Below the pieces are notes generated by a model. That model was not told the DNA's origin and made no database searches. It was given only the letters and a program-made list of their open reading frames with translations. A stretch of 41,826 bases of DNA from assembly GCA_946186505.1 (NCBI GenBank), contig CAMHNI010000030.1, positions 1 through 41,826 of the forward strand, in the 5' to 3' direction. Source of the stretch: an uncultured Prevotellaceae bacterium. GTDB taxonomy: Bacteria > Bacteroidota > Bacteroidia > Bacteroidales > Bacteroidaceae. How positions within the stretch are numbered: the stretch's first letter is position 1; each line of letters begins with the position of its first letter. The translations under genes and the position numbers were made by a program. Below, piece after piece: positions 33,001-39,157 of this stretch.

Positions 33001-33195
33001 ATCGATGCGGAAGTTGCCCTCGGCATCAGTTATCACGCCTACATGACTGCGTGCGTCGTATATCGTTGCACCTATGATTGCCTCGCCCGTCCCAGCGTCG
33101 GCCACCTTACCACTTATGGGGGTAGCCGACGCAACGTAATTGAAAACAATGGCTAATGCAAATACTGTTAATCGTATCAACTGAAAACTCTTCAT
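30094..33195 (-). CDS. SusC/RagA-family TonB-dependent transporter
   Basis: A 1033-residue outer-membrane transporter. After the signal peptide comes a carboxypeptidase-regulatory-like domain (SGKVADAGTGEAIIGATIYD; about 25-105), the TonB-box/plug (DEIVVVGYGTQKR; SHIRIRGGNSIN; VEVLKDVSATAIYGSRGANG) and a 22-strand-type barrel ending FGVNVTL. Near residue 825 the segment DERLRVGEQSSGMD is coded by a 41-base element also found in the cysteine desulfurase gene; relatives read straight from GIVQS to LPTVNG as far as I recall. A second simple-sequence stretch (KVESLKFKVQS) lies near the C-terminus. It works with the SusD lipoprotein and has its own regulon promoter. Confidence 0.93.
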   Translation of the reverse strand: MKSFQLIRLTVFALAIVFNYVASATPISGKVADAGTGEAIIGATIYDARSHVGVITDAEGNFRIDVATFPSELKISYVGYEQKTIRVKGDDKELVVSLKEEGQNLDEIVVVGYGTQKRTQLTGSVTKVKTDIFETSQSATLDGALSGQVAGLNVTASSGQPGADSHIRIRGGNSINASNEPLYVIDGFIYFKDASAGSTGLGGIEGSLNPLATINPNDIESVEVLKDVSATAIYGSRGANGVILITTKKGQHGDRQAHINYTYNIGVSNISKKLDLLNASEWAQFQKDYWGNKGGYSDAEIAALGKGTDWQDAVLRTAIQQSHELSITGGNDKSRYAFSANYTDQDGILLNSGFQRYNFHTNVEWELQKDLKFGVNATYGRSKQQGLTTTEEQVFNSSPYSAGITNSFVYALLMPPVISVYNQDGSYNFTNPYEYAYFAIGDHAANPVYDLQESVAENVNNCLLSNVWASYHIGDLTLKATVGLNSERLTQNYFSGAYTSLGLATQGIGGTGNRQTDVWQQEYTATYSRNLGEQHFIDALVGYTRQTSTSTFSNIRTNHYTNETLKQYNLGDGSGTYTPQTGISESTLNSLIARVNYTLLDRYNATATFRADNSSRFSKDHRWGYFPSLGLSWNVDQEPFLREVERIDYLKVRLSGGLVGNQEIPDYAFSTSYSTGSYGGSSSYAKQNTSNDNLKWETTASYNLGFDLGLWKNRVNIVFDAYYKKTSDLLLEVPMGFASGVTSQLQNVGNVVNKGVELSVNATLLQRKNLTWTVSANAAYNKNEITDMGTTNDVIQGSDKQQILRRGESLGAFYGLQFVGIVQSDERLRVGEQSSGMDITRLPTVNGQTPKPGDLKFADVNGDNRIDGNDRIILGSTQPDLVYGFSTQLRYRHFDLSASFAGSYGNKLYNALQRRLELTGDSYNVLTTVNDSWTPANASNTLPQASNARPFSYIDSRYVQSASYLKLRNLTVGYTLKVESLKFKVQSVRLYATASNLFTITPYKGYDPEVSRGTDSGAYPASRTFTFGVNVTL
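30683..30723 (-). repeat. 41-base dispersed element inside susC
   Basis: On the coding strand it differs from 37576-37616 at two of 41 positions. It contains CTAC-GG-GTAG and CGAGC-AAA-GCTCG mini-hairpins and is read in the same frame in both genes. Confidence 0.85.
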
Positions 33196-33229
33196 ACCTT
33201 CTTATCCTTTTATTATTGAAATCACGCTG

Positions 33230-33287
33230 CAAAGGTAGTGTGTTTTCAGAAGGTACACAATCGCCATTTCACGGCATTTCGAATACC
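33230..33287 (-). promoter_or_regulatory. Shared-regulon promoter C (susC)
   Basis: Minus strand: operator GGTATTCGAAATGCC (33287-33273), 12 bases, TTG (33260-33258), 20 bases, TACCTTTG (33237-33230). The additional half-site reads ATACC. Confidence 0.85.
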
Positions 33288-33323
33288 AAACAAAGGGTAT
33301 TTGACTATTTTAGACAGAAAAAA

Positions 33324-33379
33324 GCGATGCGCCGTACTCAGAAACTTTAACCGACAAATGTTTCGAGCCGACGCATCGC
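33324..33379 (-). terminator. Terminator of the ThiS-E1-JAMM operon
   Basis: On the minus strand GCGATGCG (33379-33372) pairs with CGCATCGC (33331-33324), with an inner GAAAC/GTTTC stem, then TTTTTT. It lies 36 bases past the JAMM stop. Confidence 0.7.
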
Positions 33380-33414
33380 GAATAAACCGGTTTATTTTTC
33401 TTACCTCTGACCTC

Positions 33415-33804
33415 TTAAAGGTGTACCTCTTTATCCACCACCTCGCCGTTCAGAATCTTGAAGGAATTCAATTTCGGTTCACCGTCAAGTAGCGAGAGGA
33501 TGGCATAGCGGATGGTAGGGTCATTAGCCAGACGCAGGTCTTCTTGCGAGGGGCGCGAGGGGGATGCCGGATGCGAGTGCCAGTTGGCGAGGATTTTTAA
33601 GTTCTTGCTGCGCGCATATTTCAAGGCGGCAAACTGGTCTTTCGGTGCGAAGGAGAAATGCTCTGACGAGTGGTCGATGTTCTCCATCCAGTAGTTCTCG
33701 GTCACGATGCCGTCCGTCCCCAAGAGATAGCCGCACGACTCATCTGGTGCATCCTTCTGAGCCTGGGCTATCAGTTCTTCAATTATATTATGTGGAATCT
33801 TCAT
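33415..33804 (-). CDS. JAMM/M67-family metallopeptidase
   Basis: A 129-residue JAMM (Mov34/MPN) zinc protease. The catalytic set is complete: Glu22 in DESCGYLLG, then HSHPASPSRPSQED with His76, His78, Ser86 and Asp89. Bacterial relatives (Mec+, QbsD, HcyD) trim residues from a ThiS-like sulfur carrier to expose its C-terminal Gly-Gly, or release an amino acid from it. The ThiS-like protein two genes upstream carries GTIK after its glycines, just what such a protease would remove. It is last in the operon, 16 bases after the E1-like gene. Confidence 0.92.
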   Translation of the reverse strand: MKIPHNIIEELIAQAQKDAPDESCGYLLGTDGIVTENYWMENIDHSSEHFSFAPKDQFAALKYARSKNLKILANWHSHPASPSRPSQEDLRLANDPTIRYAILSLLDGEPKLNSFKILNGEVVDKEVHL

Positions 33805-33820
33805 CTTTACTTTTTACCCT

Positions 33821-34630
33821 TTAATGCTGCTTCAAGTCGCACGCGGCCTGTTCATAGTCAATGAGGTGGTCGATGGTGGGATGATCTCCACAGATGGCGC
33901 ACGATGGACGCTGCTTCACATTGATGGTGCGGAACTGCATGGTCTTGGCATCGAACGTCAGCAGGCGGTTGGTCAGCAACTCACCGATACCCGTAAAGTA
34001 CTTCAGTGTCTCAGCAGCCTGGATAGTACCTAGCATACCGGCGATGGCACCTAACACACCAGCCTGCGAACAGGTTGGCACGGCTCCTACTGGGGGTGGC
34101 TCCTTGAAGAAGCAACGGTAGCATGCTGTGCCAGGCAGGTGCGTAAACGTCTGGCCGTTGAAGCGCAGAATGCCACCATGCGAGAACGGCTTGCCGGCCA
34201 TCACACACGCATCATTAATCAGGAACTTCACGGGGAAGTTGTCGGTACCATCGACGATGAAGTCATATTCCTTGATGATGTCCAATGCGTTCGACGAGTC
34301 CAGAAACTCATAATAGGTATCCACCTGCACATCGGGGTTGATGGCCTTGATTTTCTCCTCGGCACTCTTCACCTTTGGCACACCCACGTCCTTCGTGAAG
34401 TGGATGACCTGACGCTGCAGGTTGCTCAAATCGACCACATCTGCATCCACGATACCGATGCGTCCGATGCCAGCTGCCGCCAGATAGAGGCTCACGGGAG
34501 CTCCTAAGCCACCGGCACCCACTACGAGCACGCGCGCGTTCAATATCTTTTCTTGTCCCTCAACGCCTACATCCTGTAGCAGGATATGTCGCGAGTATCG
34601 CTGTATCTGTTCTTCGGTAAAATCTATCAT
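33821..34630 (-). CDS. E1-like adenylating enzyme (HesA/MoeB/ThiF family)
   Basis: A 269-residue enzyme that adenylates the C-terminal glycine of a ubiquitin-like sulfur carrier so sulfide or a persulfide can form a thiocarboxylate. Seen: GAGGLG at residues 38-43 (ATP binding), DxD..DLSNLQRQ at 62-74, DGTDNF near 127, zinc ligands Cys170/Cys173 and Cys244/Cys247, and Cys187 in PTCSQAG. There is no rhodanese domain, so sulfur must come from another donor such as the TusA- or DsrE-like proteins coded divergently. It lies between the ThiS-like and JAMM genes, 44 and 16 bases away. Confidence 0.92.
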   Translation of the reverse strand: MIDFTEEQIQRYSRHILLQDVGVEGQEKILNARVLVVGAGGLGAPVSLYLAAAGIGRIGIVDADVVDLSNLQRQVIHFTKDVGVPKVKSAEEKIKAINPDVQVDTYYEFLDSSNALDIIKEYDFIVDGTDNFPVKFLINDACVMAGKPFSHGGILRFNGQTFTHLPGTACYRCFFKEPPPVGAVPTCSQAGVLGAIAGMLGTIQAAETLKYFTGIGELLTNRLLTFDAKTMQFRTINVKQRPSCAICGDHPTIDHLIDYEQAACDLKQH

Positions 34631-34674
34631 AACTCTTCACTTTAAGCGTTAGCAAGTTTTTCACTCTTCACTTC

Positions 34675-34890
34675 TCACTTAATAGTGCCTCCTCCCATGA
34701 AGTATAAGAAATCTACCTTGTCGCCCTCTTTCAGCTGGATATTCTCCCAGTCCTCGCGCTCGGCAAAATCCTCGTTCACCTGCACGCTGACCATGTCTGG
34801 CTGCTGTACGTCACTCTGCTTAATCAGTTCGCTTACATTGAGCGGCAGATTCACTTCCTGCGCGTCTTCATTTAAATAAATCTTTGCCAT
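34675..34890 (-). CDS. ThiS/MoaD-like sulfur carrier with masked Gly-Gly
   Basis: A 71-residue beta-grasp protein (NEDAQEVNLPLNVSELIKQS, then LKEGDKVDFLYFMGGGTIK). Carriers of this family act through a terminal Gly-Gly. Here the glycines are followed by TIK, so the protein cannot be thiocarboxylated before a protease acts. The JAMM protease in the operon fits, as in QbsE/QbsD and HcyS/HcyD. The leader holds TAAACCGACAAAA right before ATGGC, shared with the DsrE- and TusA-like genes. The likely pathway is cysteine, homocysteine or another thiol from sulfide. Confidence 0.9.
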   Translation of the reverse strand: MAKIYLNEDAQEVNLPLNVSELIKQSDVQQPDMVSVQVNEDFAEREDWENIQLKEGDKVDFLYFMGGGTIK

Positions 34891-34892
34891 AC

Positions 34893-34905
34893 TTTTGTCG
34901 GTTTA
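34893..34905 (-). promoter_or_regulatory. TAAACCGACAAAA start-proximal element (ThiS-like gene)
   Basis: On the minus strand this 13-base sequence ends 2 bases before the ATG at 34890. The same element precedes the DsrE- and TusA-like genes. Confidence 0.7.
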
Positions 34906-34926
34906 AAATGAATAAATTTCACGGTG

Positions 34927-34984
34927 CAAAATTACAACCATTTGGAAAATCCCACAATCCCATACCATTGGTAAATCGCATACC
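34927..34984 (-). promoter_or_regulatory. Shared-regulon promoter D-minus (ThiS operon)
   Basis: Minus strand: operator GGTATGCGATTTACC (34984-34970), 12 bases, TTG (34957-34955), 20 bases, TAATTTTG (34934-34927). Confidence 0.82.
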
Positions 34985-34992
34985 TATTATGT

Positions 34993-35050
34993 GGTATGCA
35001 AAATGCCGTAAATAGGTTATTGTGTACATATTGATTTTGCCGTAACTTTG
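34993..35050 (+). promoter_or_regulatory. Shared-regulon promoter D-plus (DsrE-encapsulin operon)
   Basis: Plus strand: operator GGTATGCAAAATGCC (34993-35007), 12 bases, TTG (35020-35022), 20 bases, TAACTTTG (35043-35050). Its operator is 8 bases from the divergent one, giving the symmetric GCATACC-N8-GGTATGC. Confidence 0.85.
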
Positions 35051-35061
35051 CACCCAGATTC

Positions 35062-35074
35062 TAAACCGACAAAA
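35062..35074 (+). promoter_or_regulatory. TAAACCGACAAAA start-proximal element (DsrE-like gene)
   Basis: Ends 2 bases before the ATG at 35077. Confidence 0.7.
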
Positions 35075-35076
35075 TT

Positions 35077-35556
35077 ATGGCAGAAAACAAGAAACTGAGC
35101 ATCATCGCCTTCAGTGGCGATTTCGACAAGCTGACGGCTGTATTTACATTAGGTACGGGCGCGGCAGCAGTAGGCTACGAGGTAAACATTTTCTTCACCT
35201 TCTGGGGACTGGACGCCATCAAGCAGAAGCAGGGACGCTCGTTCACGGGCGGCAACTGGCTCACCAAGCTCTTCGGATTCATGATGGGTGGCCTCAAGGT
35301 GACGCCTACCTCGCGATTCAATTTCCTTGGTGCAGGACCGAAGATCTTCCGGTATCTCATGCGTAAGAATAATGTGGCGACGCTGGAGGAACTGGTGGAG
35401 GCCGCCAAGGCGCTGGGCATCAACCTCTATGCCTGCGAGATGGCAATGCACGTGCTTGGCCTGAAGAAGGAGGACTTCATCCCTGAGGTGAAAGATGTGC
35501 TCGGTGTGGCGTCGTTCTTGAACCTCAGCGAAGGCGGACAGACGCTGTTTATTTAA
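35077..35556 (+). CDS. DsrE/DrsE_2-family sulfur-relay protein
   Basis: A 159-residue protein of the DsrE/F-like (DrsE_2) family: SIIAFSGDFDKL, then GYEVNIFFTFWG, and a conserved cysteine, Cys120, in NLYACEMAMHVLGL. These proteins carry sulfur as a persulfide or organise sulfur relay. It is first in the operon with the TusA-like protein, encapsulin and cysteine desulfurase, so it may take sulfur from the desulfurase or move it to the ThiS-like carrier. A hydrophobic stretch near 62-72 suggests membrane contact or a buried dimer face. The exact reaction is unknown. Confidence 0.88.
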   Translation: MAENKKLSIIAFSGDFDKLTAVFTLGTGAAAVGYEVNIFFTFWGLDAIKQKQGRSFTGGNWLTKLFGFMMGGLKVTPTSRFNFLGAGPKIFRYLMRKNNVATLEELVEAAKALGINLYACEMAMHVLGLKKEDFIPEVKDVLGVASFLNLSEGGQTLFI

Positions 35557-35579
35557 AATCCCACGAATTTCACTAATAT

Positions 35580-35592
35580 TAAACCGACAAAA
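35580..35592 (+). promoter_or_regulatory. TAAACCGACAAAA start-proximal element (TusA-like gene)
   Basis: Ends 1 base before the ATG at 35594, inside the operon, so it more likely acts on translation or mRNA than on transcription. Confidence 0.7.
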
Positions 35593-35593
35593 A

Positions 35594-35818
35594 ATGGCAA
35601 CAAAAGTTTTAGACATCACGAAAGAACATTGCCCCATGACTTTCGTGAAGACAAAGATCGAGCTCTCCAAACTCAACGAGGGCGACATTCTGGAAGTGCT
35701 ACTCGCTGAAGGCGAGCCTCTCGACAATGTTCCGCGCAATGCAAAGGAACAAGGATATAATGTTATCAGCATAGAACATGTAGAAGGAACAACTCACAAG
35801 GTCGTAATTAAGCGATAG
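35594..35818 (+). CDS. TusA-like sulfur-transfer protein
   Basis: A 74-residue TusA/SirA-fold protein. The active site reads CPMTFVKTK, with Cys13; the second proline of the usual CPxP motif is Thr. The rest (LNEGDILEVLLAEGEP, VPRNAKEQGYNVI) is family-typical. It carries persulfide sulfur from a cysteine desulfurase to acceptors. It lies 37 bases after the DsrE-like gene and two genes upstream of the desulfurase. Confidence 0.92.
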   Translation: MATKVLDITKEHCPMTFVKTKIELSKLNEGDILEVLLAEGEPLDNVPRNAKEQGYNVISIEHVEGTTHKVVIKR

Positions 35819-35828
35819 CAAAGGCGAA

Positions 35829-35892
35829 CTTGCGTTGACTTTACAGAGCGTGCGCTCGGCTATGCCGCTTGCCACCGTAGGGACGCAAGAAC
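35829..35892. repeat. Palindromic element between the TusA-like and encapsulin genes
   Basis: CTTGCGT near 35829 and ACGCAAG near 35882 form an outer stem enclosing GAGCG-TG-CGCTC (35846-35857) and CGGC-TAT-GCCG (35857-35867). The middle matches an element inside the TonB receptor gene at 20850. It may set mRNA stability between the two operon halves. Confidence 0.65.
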
Positions 35893-35963
35893 GAGCTAGA
35901 ATTGAAAATTCAAGGTGACCATCAAAAAGTAAATTAGTATTAACAAAAAAAACAATTAAAGTT

Positions 35964-37403
35964 ATGGCAGAATCAAATCTTCAGCGCAGTGTGACCACTG
36001 CTACCGCCAGAAGACTGGCAACCACCACCAAGACCGCCCCGCAGATGGGCAGTATCACTCCGAGATTACTCCTCAAGTTGCTCCCCTGGGTACAGGTTTC
36101 AGGCGGCACGTTCCGTGTGAACCGCACGAAGGTCGAACTCCGTAAGAACGACAGACTGCCCATTCAGTATGTCAACGGACAGCCCTCGTTTACAGCAAAG
36201 AACCTGAAGTCCATCCCTCTGTTCTCTGAATTCGATGACGAGATTCTGAACCGTCTGGTGAGCTCGTTCGAGACGAAGGAGGTGGATGTCGATAAACTCT
36301 TCGTTGAGGAGGGCAAGGACAAGCAGCGTTTCTTCATCGTGGCCAGCGGTCAGGCTGAGGTCATCAGCCGTGGCTCACACGGCGAGGAGCTACGGATTGC
36401 CCTGCTGGGCGACGGCGAATACTTCGGCGAGGCCGACTTGCTGGATGAGCAGGAGTCGACGGTCTCTGTACGTGCCATCACCCCAACGGTGTTCCTCGGT
36501 CTTAAGCTGAAAGAGCTTGTGAAGTTCATCAAGGAGGTGCCCGACTTCCGCGAGACCTTCAACAAGGCCGTTGACAAGCAGCTGCGACTCAAGGCCTCTG
36601 TGAACGACAACGGCGAGAAGCACATTGACCTGGTAAGCGGACATGAGGAGGATAACATCATCCCCGAAACCTATATAGACTACGAGGAGAATCCCACGGA
36701 GTACTCGCTGAACACACTGCAGACGGTGGTACGCGTACACACCCGCGTCAGCGATCTCTACAACAATCCTTACAACCAGCTCGAAGAGCAGCTGCGTCTC
36801 TCTGTTGAGAGCATCAAGGAGCGCCAAGAGTGGGAACTCATCAACAACAAGCACTTCGGGCTGCTGGCAGCTGCCAATCCAGCCTACCGCATCTCCGCAC
36901 GCTATGGCTCGCCAACACCCGACGACCTCGACGAACTGCTGAGCCTCGTCTGGAAGGAGCCAGCCTTCTTCATCGCCAATCCACGTGCCATCGCCGCCTT
37001 CGAACGTGAGTGTACGTGGCGTGGTGTTCCCCCGACAACCACCGATCTCTTCGGTACGAAGGTCATCCTGTGGCGCGGTGTGCCCCTGATTCCTTCAGAC
37101 AAAGTTGAGGTGGAAGGCCAGTATCTGACAGGTCGCGGCGTAGGAACCACGAAGATTATCCTCGTCCGTACCGGTGAGCAGAACCAGGGTGTCGTCGGCT
37201 TGCACCAGAGCGGTATTCCCGGCGAGATTGCACCCAGCCTGAGTGCCCGTCTGATGGGGCTCGACAAGTTCGGCGTTGCCTCATACTTGCTCACCAAGTA
37301 CTTCTCACTGGCCGCCTTGACCGACGATGCCATCGCCGTACTGGAAAACGTCGAGGTTGGTTACTACCACGACTATCAGCATAGGAATAAAGTAGAGAAA
37401 TAG
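35964..37403 (+). CDS. Family 2B encapsulin shell protein
   Basis: A 479-residue HK97-fold shell protein of the SrpI-type family 2 encapsulins. The N-terminal arm ARRLATTTKTAPQMGSITPR and LPWVQVSGGTFRVNR are family hallmarks. A cyclic-nucleotide-binding-like domain at about 80-205 marks family 2B; its cassette GEADLLDEQESTVSVRA lacks the arginine usually before the Ala/Thr, so cNMP binding is doubtful. The rest is the shell fold (ETYIDYEENPTEYSLN, RQEWELINNKHFGLL, FIANPRAIAAFERE). It forms a protein compartment that packs the desulfurase coded 16 bases downstream. Regulation follows promoter D-plus through the DsrE/TusA genes; a separate promoter was not seen. Confidence 0.93.
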   Translation: MAESNLQRSVTTATARRLATTTKTAPQMGSITPRLLLKLLPWVQVSGGTFRVNRTKVELRKNDRLPIQYVNGQPSFTAKNLKSIPLFSEFDDEILNRLVSSFETKEVDVDKLFVEEGKDKQRFFIVASGQAEVISRGSHGEELRIALLGDGEYFGEADLLDEQESTVSVRAITPTVFLGLKLKELVKFIKEVPDFRETFNKAVDKQLRLKASVNDNGEKHIDLVSGHEEDNIIPETYIDYEENPTEYSLNTLQTVVRVHTRVSDLYNNPYNQLEEQLRLSVESIKERQEWELINNKHFGLLAAANPAYRISARYGSPTPDDLDELLSLVWKEPAFFIANPRAIAAFERECTWRGVPPTTTDLFGTKVILWRGVPLIPSDKVEVEGQYLTGRGVGTTKIILVRTGEQNQGVVGLHQSGIPGEIAPSLSARLMGLDKFGVASYLLTKYFSLAALTDDAIAVLENVEVGYYHDYQHRNKVEK

Positions 37404-37419
37404 TTCATAATTCATAAAT

Positions 37420-39060
37420 ATGATCAGTGTAAACGAATCATTCATACCCGATCCGGGAATAGGTCTTGCCTATAGCCAGGCACCGCAGGGAGACAGTACG
37501 CTGGAGCGTCTGAAAGAGATTGCACAGAAGTACTGCCCTGAGGACCTGCAGGCTGAAAGGCTGGCTGTTATCCCTGACGAAAGGCTACGGGTAGGCGAGC
37601 ATAGCTCGGGAATGGAGCTGCATCTGGAGGAGTTGGAGGCGGGCTTTAAGGCACTGCTTAGCGGTGCCTCGCCCTTCCCAGACCTGCCATACTTCAGCGA
37701 TGCAGGCAGCCGTACCCAGACGGCAAGCAACCCGGAATCGGCAGAAGTGCACGCTCCCTCAGGCAAAATCGAGGACGGCTTCGGCATCGGTATTCCCGAG
37801 TCCGAGAAGCTGAACTCGCTGCACTATGAGGAGGCCGACACGCTGAACTCGGAGCAGATCAAGAAGGACTTCCCCGTGCTCAATCAGAAGGTCAACGGCC
37901 ACGACCTCGTCTGGCTCGACAACGGTGCGACGACACAGAAGCCCAACCAGGTCATCGACAAGATATCGGATTACTACCGCACGTATAATTCGAACATCCA
38001 TCGCGGTGCCCACACACTGGCTGCCCGTGCCACCGATGCCTATGAGGAAGCACGCGAAAAGGTGAAGCGCTTCATCAATGCCGGCTCCTCGGAGGAGATA
38101 ATCTTCGTCCGCGGTACCACCGAGGGCATCAACCTCGTGGCGCAGACCTACGGACGGCAGTTCCTGACGCCGGGCGACGAGGTCATCGTCAGCGAGCTTG
38201 ACCACCATGCCAACATCGTGCCCTGGCAGCAGATTGCTCACGAGAAGGGCGCCACGCTGAAGGCTATCCCGACCGACAGGAACGGCGACCTGATTCTCTC
38301 AGAGTTTGAACGCATCATCACGCCGCGCACCCGTTTTGTCAGTGTAGGTCATGTGAACAACACCTTCGGCACCATCAACGACGTGCAGCGCATCATCGAC
38401 ATCGCCCACGCACACCAGATTCCCGTGCTGATAGACGGTGCGCAGTCGATAGCCCACACACCTGTGGATGTGCAGGCCCTTGGTGCCGACTTCTTCGTGT
38501 TCAGCGGCCACAAGATTTACGGCCCCAACGGCATCGGCGTGGTCTATGGTCGCAAGGAACTGTTGGACAAGATGCAGCCTTGGCAGGGCGGCGGCAACAT
38601 GATTAAGGACGTGACTATAGAGCGCACGGAGTACAACGTGCCGCCTGCACGTTTCGAGGCTGGTACGCCCAATGTCGCTGACGCCATAGGACTCGGTGCA
38701 GCCCTCGACTATGTGAGTCATCTCGGCATCCGCAACATCGAGGCTCATGAGCACAAGCTGACGGAGTATGCCCGCGAGCAGCTGGCTCAGATCAAGGGTC
38801 TGACGCTCATCGGCAATCCCAAGAACCGAGTCTCGGTGGTGAGCTTTGTGCTCGACGGCATCCCCGTTCCTGAAACAGGTACGTTGTTAGATAAAGAGGG
38901 CATCGCAGTGCGTGCTGGTCACCACTGCGCCCAGCCCGCCCTCCGCGCCCTCGGCTACGAGATGAGCGTCCGTCCCACCTTCGCCCTCTACAACACCCGC
39001 GAGGATGTGGATAAGCTCGTCATCGCCCTCCGCAAGATTGTGGGAGAGAGGCAGAGGTAA
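37420..39060 (+). CDS. Encapsulated cysteine desulfurase (SufS-like cargo)
   Basis: 546 residues: an N-terminal cargo domain of about 140 residues, low in order and rich in Pro/Ser/Gly (FIPDPGIGLAYSQAP, FPDLPYFSDAG), then a group II cysteine desulfurase. The PLP lysine is Lys365 in FSGHKIYGPNG; the persulfide cysteine is Cys503 in RAGHHCAQPALRALG. It releases sulfur from cysteine as a persulfide. In the characterised family 2 encapsulin the disordered N-terminus loads the enzyme into the shell. Residues 53-66 (DERLRVGEHSSGME) come from a dispersed 41-base element. The terminator follows directly. Confidence 0.93.
   Translation: MISVNESFIPDPGIGLAYSQAPQGDSTLERLKEIAQKYCPEDLQAERLAVIPDERLRVGEHSSGMELHLEELEAGFKALLSGASPFPDLPYFSDAGSRTQTASNPESAEVHAPSGKIEDGFGIGIPESEKLNSLHYEEADTLNSEQIKKDFPVLNQKVNGHDLVWLDNGATTQKPNQVIDKISDYYRTYNSNIHRGAHTLAARATDAYEEAREKVKRFINAGSSEEIIFVRGTTEGINLVAQTYGRQFLTPGDEVIVSELDHHANIVPWQQIAHEKGATLKAIPTDRNGDLILSEFERIITPRTRFVSVGHVNNTFGTINDVQRIIDIAHAHQIPVLIDGAQSIAHTPVDVQALGADFFVFSGHKIYGPNGIGVVYGRKELLDKMQPWQGGGNMIKDVTIERTEYNVPPARFEAGTPNVADAIGLGAALDYVSHLGIRNIEAHEHKLTEYAREQLAQIKGLTLIGNPKNRVSVVSFVLDGIPVPETGTLLDKEGIAVRAGHHCAQPALRALGYEMSVRPTFALYNTREDVDKLVIALRKIVGERQR
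37576..37616 (+). repeat. 41-base dispersed element inside the desulfurase gene
   Basis: Partner of the copy in susC (39 of 41 bases identical on the coding strand, same reading frame). It falls in the linker-like cargo domain. Confidence 0.85.
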
Positions 39061-39085
39061 AAACTTTCAATGTAACATTTCAGCG

Positions 39086-39122
39086 GGCGAGGATGCAAAA
39101 ACGTGTATCCTCGCCTGTTTTT
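39086..39122 (+). terminator. Terminator of the encapsulin operon
   Basis: GGCGAGGAT (39086-39094) pairs with ATCCTCGCC (39107-39115), then TGTTTTT. Confidence 0.9.
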
Positions 39123-39157
39123 CGTACTTATACGATAAGCAGATGGTTCAACTTGTT

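Noticed and set aside
28215..33195. Glycan utilisation locus
   Set aside because: SusC/SusD are present, but no glycoside hydrolase, sulfatase, hybrid two-component or ECF/anti-sigma regulator is adjacent, and the promoters belong to the shared sulfur-type regulon.
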